Below, piece after piece: positions 56,279-64,000 of a DNA stretch of 64,000 bases (position 1 is the stretch's first letter; each line of letters opens with the position of its first letter). Source of the DNA: Ceratorhiza oryzae-sativae (Eukaryota; Basidiomycota; Agaricomycetes; Cantharellales; Ceratobasidiaceae); NCBI GenBank assembly GCA_030998015.1, contig JARWMV010000239.1, positions 930,001 to 994,000 of the forward strand. Direction: 5' to 3'. A program made the translations under genes and the position numbers. The notes under the pieces were generated by a model that was given only the letters and a program-made list of their open reading frames with translations, was not told the DNA's origin and ran no database searches.

Positions 56279-59200
56279 TTGCCCTTCCATCACAGCACTT
56301 ATCTGCTTCTCGCGATGCCCAGATCCAGCTATTCAATTAGGAGGAAACATCATTCAGGTGTGCAGGACGCTCAATTGGCCATGCTTTCAACTCATTCACA
56401 TCAGCAACAGTCTCCTGACACTACAAGGGATAGTAGGAGCAGCCCAAAGTTGATACCCCCTGATAGACACTCTAATAAAACATCTTACAAGGCGCATACA
56501 TGCATGGCTTTATTGAACGCAACAAGACAAGTACAACAAGCAAATTGTACAATCAAAATACTTCACTCAAAACTACAAGTCTTGGCTGAGACAATGTGTG
56601 CTGAGTGCCAAAGAACGCATGCTAAGTTAAACTGGGCGCTAGGCAAACTAGAAGCTAGGAGTAGTGTGCTCTCAAACATGGAAATCTCGAATCATCTTTT
56701 GGACAAAAAAATTACTTGTACTAGTACTAGAACTACTACACTAGATAGTAGCATTGCCACTCTACTGACAGAGTCTCAAAATCATACAGTAGCAGCAGCA
56801 AAAACATTGCAGATTATTCAAAAAGACCAAGCAATCATACAACAGCTTCGAAAACACATGTGCAGACTCAAGTGCAGCAGTGATGCTTTGCGCAAGTGAA
56901 TCGTATGTTCGCCAGCACAAAAGGCTCATAATGCCACTAAGCTTGCCAAATCAAAAGCTTGCACAGATGGTAGTTGATCACTTAAAGATAACCATGGTAT
57001 AATTCTCCCAGACATTTGCGATATGCTACAAGAGCTAGCTGGTTTACAAGTGTCTACAGAGAAAATAATGCTGGTAATATGCTGTATAACTTGAACCTTT
57101 GGTCTAGCAGTTGTAGACTCTATCAGCCCATGAAGTGTCTCCCAAATTGTGCTTGAAGGGTTAGTGCAAGTGCAGATGCAGATTGCCTATGAAATCAGTA
57201 AAACTACCTGTCAGCATATTGTCTTGTAGCCATATAATATAGTTTATCACCCTCAGCAGACTTGTCCATCTGTGGCGATGGCACAGGGATCAAGAACCAG
57301 CAGCATGAAGCCAGACTAATCCAAATGCCAGTGCCTAATTACACAGACAAAGTGCCCCATGAAGAGACAAAATGCGCACCTCCAGAGGCTCCTCTGTTGC
57401 ACTCTCTGGGGGTTCAAAAAGTGGCAAATCATACTGCAAAGTTGCAATTTGAAGGCTGGAAGAAAGTTATCAGCACTTGCTGCAATATATTGAGCAGAAG
57501 TCCATCAGGAGAAAATAATTCCACAACTGTGCAGCATTTTGCTCTAAAAATGCAAGCCGTTCTCACAGATCATGCTTCCAATCAAAAACTTCTTTTCAAG
57601 ATCTTGGGAGGCTGGATGGTTGACTGTGACCATGAGCTTCATGGACAGAAAGTCATAGCCACAATGAGCAAAGAAGAGCGCATACAGGCACTCTCTACAC
57701 ATCTAGATATTGCCTGTCGCACAGTGGGCAACTGGGAGCATCTGAATCCTGATCAACAGAGTGCTATAATGCACAATGCATGGCTAGCTCTAGCTCTTAC
57801 AACTGGCGAGGAGTCATTTTGGGCACTGTCCAAGGAGGAGCAGAGTGATGCATCTTTTGTTGTCTGGACAGGATGCTGCATGCATAAAGAGCTAAATGCA
57901 GTCAAAGGAGGTGTGAATGTGATGGCAGTTGTATGGGCAGCAAACAAACTCTCTCCCCCAATTACCTTACACAACAAGTTCAAGACAGGAAGGATGAACG
58001 CTTCCCTGGGAGACAGTATACCAGCCTCCCAAAAGCGAAAGCAAGAAAGCTCACAAGGCGGTGTCAAGCTTATGAGTCTAGCAGGTGCTATCATCAACAA
58101 CAAGAATGACAAAGTTGGACAGCAAGATACTTACAAACACTATTTTGAGGTATGCGCATAGAATTCATTTGCTTTGCATCGATTAACGTACATCCAAGAA
58201 ACAATTTGGTTTCCGGCTAAGTTTCCCCGATATAAGCAATACACGGTACGGGTCACACTGTGACGCTGCAGTAGAGCTTGTAATCAACTGCAAGATGTAT
58301 CTGCGCTTTTTTCAGCAAGTTCACAATGCCAAAAACGCTCCAGGTTTCACAAATATTGAGCTTAATGTCTTCAACAGCCTACAAGATGTACCAACGCTCA
58401 CTGAACTAACTGTTCTTGGGCTATATGCGCAGGCCATTAGTCGTCCTTATATGTCGCATGTTCGAAGCTTGCCGGAGAACGCTCTCGCCCTTGGAGACTT
58501 CCATGAACGGGTCAAGGCTCATTGCCATGCGATTATTGCAAACCCAGACTTACTACTTGCATCTGACGCGTCTGCCAAAACTGGAGCACTTGAAGGCGAC
58601 ATCTGGGATAGTCCGGACTTTATGTATCATGTCGCACGAACAGGTAGCACCTTGCCGCACCTACGCGAAGCTCTAGTTGCTTTTTTCAGGGCGCTCTAGA
58701 TACTTGGGAGCGGTTCATGGCTGAATTCGCTCCAGGTGGTCCCATTAGCCAAGCTACTCCCGCACAGCGGCAAAGCGTATGGAGCAGCACTACAAATGAC
58801 ACTAGCGAGGGGGCACTTGGCCAGTGTTGTCAGATGCTGCAACGGGCGCCATTCATCACAGATAATCAACGAAATGCTCGAGTCATGTGGAAACAAAACA
58901 ATACTATTGAATTCTCCCGTAATATACTAAGCGAAAAAAAACCAGAAATTTACACGCAAGGAGGCCCGTATAATCGACGCTAGCGGTGCCTCAAAGGAGG
59001 CGCGTTTTGAACAGAACGAAGTGTGGGAGAAAAGGGCGGAGAGTAATCTAGTTAAAGTAGCAAGAACAAGCCAACGAAAAGCAGCGACCAAAGACAGACT
59101 TGCACAGGTCAAAATCAATGATTATGCCAGCGTTGACGAGCTCTCAAAACTCAAGGTTCTTCAACTAGATGCCCAAATCGACAAGCTTCGCGAGCTCGGG

Positions 59201-59425
59201 GACAGAACAATTCCTGCAAAAAGTAAAATAAAGGACAAAAAAGCGAAAATAGAGGAGATTTTGAAGGCTCTATGTCGACATAGAGTTGAAATGGCCGAGA
59301 AAGGAGCAGAAAGTAGAGAAAATGAGGAGGGCTATAGTGATACTGAGATGCACGATGGGCATATCAGTGAGTCCGAGCATTATCCAGATGAGCATATGAA
59401 TTTGGATCCAGAATGGGATTATTAA
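56279..59425 (+). pseudogene. Decayed copy of a multicopy basidiomycete (transposase-like?) gene
   Basis: Resembles a large repeated family of hypothetical proteins in Agaricomycetes; I do not know its function. In order: a coiled-coil N-part (56,279-56,899); a poorly preserved stretch to 57,262; then a core with CGDGTGIKNQQHEARL, LFKILGGWMVDCDHELHG and VVWTGCCMHKELNAVKGGVN (57,262-58,161). After an intron comes FTNIELNVFNSLQDVPTLTE (58,295-58,699), then WERFMAEFAPGGPISQAT, then an Arg/Lys-rich coiled tail ending DPEWDY at 59,425. The frame shifts at a T6 run near 58,685 (as if one base were lost) and at an A8 run near 58,935 (as if one were gained). Spaced acidic residues in the core could be a DDE-like site, but that is speculative. 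Confidence 0.5.
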
Positions 59426-60983
59426 ACACATTGAATGAAACACAGTATGTCTCTTAACAACTTCAAATTAACTTGTATTTTCTACATGACCGCTAAACTA
59501 CGTATTACTTGTGACAATCCTCAGCCACGCTTTTTGACTAAAACAGTATGTGTAGTTGTTTGGTCCATCCCGCCACCTGGACACTCGGCAGCCTTCGGCT
59601 GCCGGTCCCCACCTCTAGCCAGTAAGCACAATGTCCCTTTGCTTTGCACGGGATGCTGACTCTCCCCAAGTCCCAGTTTTCTCATGTGCACTGCTAGCCT
59701 ATAACACGATCGCTGGCCTGTGGCTCGCCTCGTCCCGCGTTGTGCCCAGTGACGGCACGACTGTCTTCGTGATGAGCAGCCGAGACTGACGATTCGGCTT
59801 GGACAAAACGTCGGCCGCCACCCCTTGGTCAAGACCCTACCAGACACCAGCTCGACCGACGCTGAGAGGCCCTCTGTATGCCCAGTAGGTTGAGTCCAAC
59901 ATGCCTAGTGTACGCGGTCGGGCAGTCGGTCGACGCCGAGCGGAAGCCCGATGAACGACTGGGGCTGAACGCTAGATCGTGCGTCCGCCGCAAGGCGGGC
60001 TGCGCTGAAGTGATCCGCAACGGCCTGGTGAGTTCATTGGGCAAGGCCGTGGGCTATAGAAACCTTGCCGAGCACCTGACTCGAGCCAGAATGTTATGCG
60101 TTTGCCCACGCCAGCAGGAGGCTGCCAAAGTGACCAGTGGCTCGAGGGGGGGGGGTGAAACCTGCTGAATGGACCATTCCATGTTATTTCTTTTGTTGTT
60201 GGTCAAGTTATGCTTCATAGAAGATCAGCGAGTGGTCCATGGTTATCCGTGTACTGACCACTGGAGTGATTAGACTACCTTATGTGTAATGCCGGCCCAT
60301 CATTTGATCCACTTCATTATACCTACGCCATTAGCCTAGTTTAATACATAGTCTATAAATACTTATCACAACCCCCAATTGTTATGCCTGCATATTAGAG
60401 AGAAAAGCTAGCCAACATAGCGCCAGCTGGGCGCTTCATGTTATTTTATGCCTGTTGTGATAGTGCAGCTAGCATATTGACCATTGTTAAAAAAGGTACG
60501 GGATTAAACTTGCCAAGCCGGTCAACATGGGCAACACGCTGTGATCAAAATACCATATCCTGGAAGGACCATCGAATATATTGAGGACCGGGACTCGGAT
60601 AAGGAGCCAATGTATAAGCACAAATAGTAACTAAAATTTGAGATTTTTTTTCGGAGAAAATGGCGGGGTTAATGAACAAATGCATGCTCAGGAAGCGTAT
60701 GCATAAGGTCGCTATAAATAATCAGGGAGCAAGAACGTGGGCGTGTGTCGGATTTGGATGAAACGGAGAGGAATATGTGCCGACCAGTTGGGATTCTACT
60801 CCGAGATGAGTGAAGGAGATAAGGTAGGTCATGTCACTGCCGCGTCGGCAAGCAAGATACATCACTTGCCGCAAGTGTTTGCAACGATTTATCAAAACAA
60901 GCGCACTGGACCCTGTACCAAGCCATGGCTCTGGATCCAAACGTCTCCCGCTCCACCAACATCAGCCGTTTCCACTGAACTTG
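59426..60983. other. Intergenic region with a GC-rich island
   Basis: No gene recognised. 59,560-60,170 is much more GC-rich than the AT-rich sequence on both sides. It starts near a perfect hairpin and ends in a G10 run. From 60,180 to 60,720 the sequence is AT-rich again. Confidence 0.5.
59586..59604. repeat. Perfect hairpin (8-bp stem, 3-base loop)
   Basis: CGGCAGCC-TTC-GGCTGCCG, a perfect inverted repeat at the edge of the GC-rich island. Confidence 0.8.
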
Positions 60984-62471
60984 ATGCTGAGCACACGGTT
61001 TCACGACGACGTAAATGTTGGGGGGCGTGGGTACGCTACGAAGACTCCTGGACGTGCTGGCGCGAACTTGAGAAAGGAGAATCCAGGGGGGCGTGGTGGT
61101 GCGCAAACAACGCTCACTGGCAAAGGTCAGGAAAGGATAGGGAAGGCCGCCCTCAACACGCCCGGATATAACGAAGGTAGCCAGCTTGGTGAGTTAAAAA
61201 TACTTTCCTCTGACTTTAATGACCAACCAAATTTGTTTTTGTAGAACACAAACGTCTATTCAAGGGGGGCAAGGTCGATGCTCAACAAACCCAATCGATT
61301 AGTCGAGCTTTCGCCCTTCTTGACAAGACCAACAAAACCCCGCACCCCAAATCTCGCAAGGCTGTCTCCATTATGACCCCCGTCGCCGGCTCGGTCCAGA
61401 AACCTAGTGTCAAACCGCTCTTCACGTCCAGCGTACCACAAGCCACAGATGAAGCACCTCAAGCCAACGTCAGACGACCATCCGCAGGCCGCCTTAGTAT
61501 ACGTGCGCCTAGCTCGGTACTTCGTGACTTCAAGACCCCCGATCCTCGTGGCAGACGTGCTCACTGGGATGTTCAGGATGTGGCTCCGGAACCGGACATG
61601 GATGACGAAATCCAGACTTCTAACAGCGTCAGGATGCAGAGCGCTGAGCTCGATGGTGGCGAAGATGAGGTAGAATACATGCCTCCGACTGCAATGGGTC
61701 AGTTCTCCCTCTGTAACCCAAATACGGAACTGACCTTCGTCAATCTAGTTGAAGAATACCGACCCATGTTCGACATGCCTGATATGCAAGCATTCGGGAA
61801 AGCTGTCCGCTCTTTAACCTATTCTTACTGGCCAAAAGACGAGATCGATGTTCTCAGCACCATCCACGACGACGAACTTTTAGATCCACACATCAACGAT
61901 CCTTCATTCCATGACCTTAGCACACTGGATCCCCGTAAGTTGATCGCGCGTTCTCCTCCTGCAATACTGAACAAATGACTTTCGATCAGCTGAAGACGAC
62001 CCGTTCCCACCTCGCAAGACCTCTCCGACGACTCTCGAGCCACTGAATGTGAGGGGTCGCTCAACGACTGTCGTGAGCGAGAAAAGACCAAAAGGCGCTC
62101 CCCATACTAGGCCTGTTTCTGTTGCGTCAATTCGGCCCACTCCTTCGTCGGGAGCTCCTAAACATTCGACCCGACCGGTTTCAGTCGCATCGAATCGACC
62201 TGTCTCCGTGGCAAACATTCGCCCTGGCTCAACTTTACCTCAAACACACTCTCGCGCCGAGACAACCAAGCGTCCCCCTCGTCGCCCAGGCACTGCGCCA
62301 GGTATACGTCCCGGCGAAGCCACAGCTCGCGTTGCTGGGAAAATGATGGTCCTGAAGTCTACTGAGATCAAAGCCGTTCGACACCAAGCAGCTGAAACTC
62401 ACATTGTAGATGGTTTAGATGTGTTTGTCGACCAGCTGGGCCTCGATGACGACTTCAGTCTTGAGCTTTGA
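60984..62471 (+). CDS. KEN-box protein, possibly securin-like
   Basis: Not firmly identified. ATG 60,984 opens MLSTRFHDDVNVGGRGYATK, then TPGRAGANLRKENPGG with a KEN box about 35 residues in, and TGKGQERIGKAALNTPG. An intron (about 61,175-61,243) leads to a Ser/Pro-rich middle (VSIMTPVAGSVQKPSVKPLF, SSVLRDFKTPDPRGRR), an acidic patch and FDMPDMQAFGKAVRSLTYSY. A second short intron precedes an Arg/Pro-rich region with TRPVSVASIRP and SNRPVSVANIRP repeats. The acidic C-terminus (DQLGLDDDFSLEL) ends at TGA 62,469-62,471. An N-terminal KEN box in a basic disordered region plus an acidic C-terminus is the layout of securin (Pds1/Cut2), the separase inhibitor. Sequence identity alone does not prove it. 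Confidence 0.6.
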
Positions 62472-62574
62472 ACTTGTCACATTCCATCAAAGTGTCCTTC
62501 AATAAGCCCTTTTTATTGCCCGTGTAGATATACGGCTTGTTTTATTGACGAAATAATACTGGTACTACAATCAA

Positions 62575-63255
62575 TCAATCCTGACTACCGACCTTCGCGC
62601 TCTCTCTCGTTTCCTTCTCTGCTTCCTCCCTAATTCTTTGTCGCACATCCATCAAAGCCTTCCCAAGCAAGTTTGCCCCCCACTTTTCACGTTTGAAAGG
62701 CGCATTCTTGGCACCAAATCCTATGCCCCAAACTCTATCCAACGGGCTGGCTTCAACAAGCTCCTTGTCCCCTGTCGCAAGCAGCTGTGTTTTCAGCTCC
62801 TCGATTTGAGTGAATTTTAGGTATGTGCCCTGGGTTACAATTTTCATTCTCTCGCGTTTCCAGACATCATCGTCGAACCCAGGAACTTGTCGTCCCAGTT
62901 TCTTTATATCGTGCGGATCAGTGGTATCAAGAATTGCCGCAGTGATCGGAGAATCAGGCGCGAAGAGTATCCCTTTACGGTGCATCATGAATCTGGAGAA
63001 GCAGTTCAGTCAACAACGTTGAACGTGGGTGTGTCCATAGAATTGGACTCACTGTTCTGCATTTGAATAAGTAAACTCCTCGGTCCCATCAACACCTACA
63101 AACTTAAACACTGAAGGATACCATTGACCCAAGTAACCGTGCTCCTGGTCGGGTTTCCAAAAATATATGGTCTCTGGGTCAGGCACCTCTATCTGTTTAT
63201 GTTCCGAAAAGCTAGGGCCTTTCGAACGCGAACCAAGGCGTGTGGATTTGGGCAT
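62575..63255 (-). CDS. NADAR-domain (YbiA/RibX-like, DUF1768) protein
   Basis: A single-domain NADAR protein. The family contains N-glycosidases acting on riboflavin intermediates or ADP-ribosylated substrates; the substrate here is unknown. Start ATG 63,255 (MPKSTRLGSRSKGPSFSEHK). Key motifs: IYFWKPDQEHGYLGQWYPSV, TEEFTYSNAEQFMMHRKGIL across the single intron (about 62,990-63,051), KKLGRQVPGFDDDVWKRERM, LLATGDKELVEASPLDRVWG and IGFGAKNA. The conserved Glu-Gln pair (AEQ), Trp and Asp-Arg-x-Trp-Gly positions are all present, so it should be functional. Length (about 205 residues) is normal. Stop at 62,575-62,577. Confidence 0.85.
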
Positions 63256-64000
63256 CCTATGTAAAATGTTTGCTTAGTTATTCACTGTTGCAATAGGGGT
63301 TTGGACTTGGAGTAGGCCGAGGTGGACGATAATTTCGACGTTTTATATAGCTGCCGCAAGTGAAGCACAGCTGAACCGAGATAGCGAGCGGAGCCAAATA
63401 CTATTGCGAGGCCGTACCAGCTTGGCGCACCGTATGACTCGTATCCATTACATTTTGGTCGCGAGTGAGTCATTGGGGTTAGTTGGCACAGTATTGCGGT
63501 GCATGAGCTGAATCAATGGATATAATTGTGCCACCTGGTCTGTGCAGCCAGAGCGCGCACCTCCATGATATTTATCAGACATCGCAACCCAAGACCAAAG
63601 CTACAATATAGAAGCAGGTTTAGCGTAGGACGCCTCATGTACAGAAACAGGAAATATTCTTAGGGGAATAAACGTGCCTCAGGCGTTGATATAGCCAAAA
63701 ACCTCCAGTAGTAACTCTCTCTCTCTAAGTGTTGAATTTGTCAACCCAATGAAATCGGCTCAGGATATCACTTACCATAATGGTCATCTGGTAGCAATAC
63801 AACGACTTCAGGTTTCGCTGACATGAATCAGCACCTAGGAAGAATACATAGACGAGGATTTCTGAGGGAAGTCAGTTTGCGGGCGATACATTGTTCTGCC
63901 GTTCTTGCTTCTGCTGGGCATATTTTTGGTATTTACAATGCTGTATTCCAATAAACCCGAATGCTATTATTTCACATTAAGAAATAGAGCGATAAATATC
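63256..64000. other. Right-edge sequence
   Basis: No gene I can support. A 63-codon minus-strand frame at 63,282-63,473 (GLAIVFGSARYLGSAV) might be an exon of a gene running off the window. A TATATAA-like motif lies near 63,343. Confidence 0.3.

Noticed and set aside
56279..59425. KDZ-type (Kyakuja/Dileera/Zisupton) transposase
   Set aside because: The conserved blocks I can see do not match what I know of the KDZ signature. A DDE-type fold remains only a possibility.
59521..60168. rRNA or mitochondrial insertion in the GC-rich island
   Set aside because: I could not match any universally conserved rRNA segment, and the composition is too GC-rich for a typical fungal mitochondrial sequence.

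Overview
The window reads as a chromosomal segment of a filamentous basidiomycete (Agaricomycetes). A Ceratobasidiaceae / Rhizoctonia-like genome is my best guess, from gene content and style rather than a database match. Almost every gene is cut by many 45-70 nt GT..AG introns, genes are packed on both strands with 150-600 bp spacers, and the products are typical of mushroom-forming fungi. No tRNA, rRNA or CRISPR array was recognised. Gene spans below run from the first to the last coding base and include introns. Splice sites were read by eye, so ends supported by a clear start or stop are firmer than internal junctions.

Layout. 0.15-3.4 kb (+): AlkB-like 2OG-Fe(II) dioxygenase with zinc-ribbon-like cysteines. 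3.6-6.1 kb (-): DNA polymerase kappa with a C-terminal UBZ finger. 6.4-6.8 kb (-): small protein with another UBZ-like finger. 6.8-9.3 kb (+): M36 fungalysin whose active site is damaged by a frameshifting deletion. 10.0-12.1 kb (+): UGP1. 13.0-15.0 kb (+): Cti6-like PHD protein. 16.3-18.7 kb (+): Na+/H+ antiporter. 18.8-20.2 kb (-): Mg-chelatase-like protein. 20.4-21.5 kb (+): Use1-type SNARE. 22.1-23.8 kb (-): glycosylated membrane protein. 24.8-25.6 kb (+): ARPC4. 25.9-28.3 kb (-): Ser/Pro-rich protein. 28.6-30.0 kb (-): Nse4. 30.3-34.4 kb (-): Set9/Suv4-20 methyltransferase. 35.0-35.9 kb (-): ribosomal protein eS8. 36.1-38.8 kb (-): RRM-like protein. 38.9-40.9 kb (+): Cdc1/Ted1-type phosphoesterase. 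41.3-42.1 kb (+): GNAT acetyltransferase. 42.4-42.7 kb (-): Hsp12. 43.2-54.2 kb (+): a coiled-coil gene split by a complete 6.9-kb Ty3/gypsy chromovirus (45,621-52,563). 54.2-59.4 kb: AT-rich, with a decayed repeat-type gene. 59.6-60.2 kb: a GC-rich non-coding island. 61.0-62.5 kb (+): KEN-box protein, possibly securin. 62.6-63.3 kb (-): NADAR-domain protein.

The most interesting object is the retrotransposon. It has 376-bp LTRs with only five differences, a 5-bp target duplication, intact gag and pol, and a chromodomain. Its pol start codon overlaps the gag stop codon (ATGA). Its primer-binding site is complementary to the predicted 5' end of its own transcript, as in self-primed Tf1-type elements. 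Upstream of gag is an extra zinc-knuckle plus coiled-coil reading frame interrupted by two opposite frameshifts. The element lies in frame within a host coding exon, and its 3' LTR could drive the downstream half of that gene.

Other themes: the window is rich in genome-maintenance and chromatin genes (AlkB-like, Pol kappa, UBZ protein, Nse4, Set9, Cti6-like). Three housekeeping genes (antiporter, ARPC4, eS8) have an intron in or directly after the start codon.
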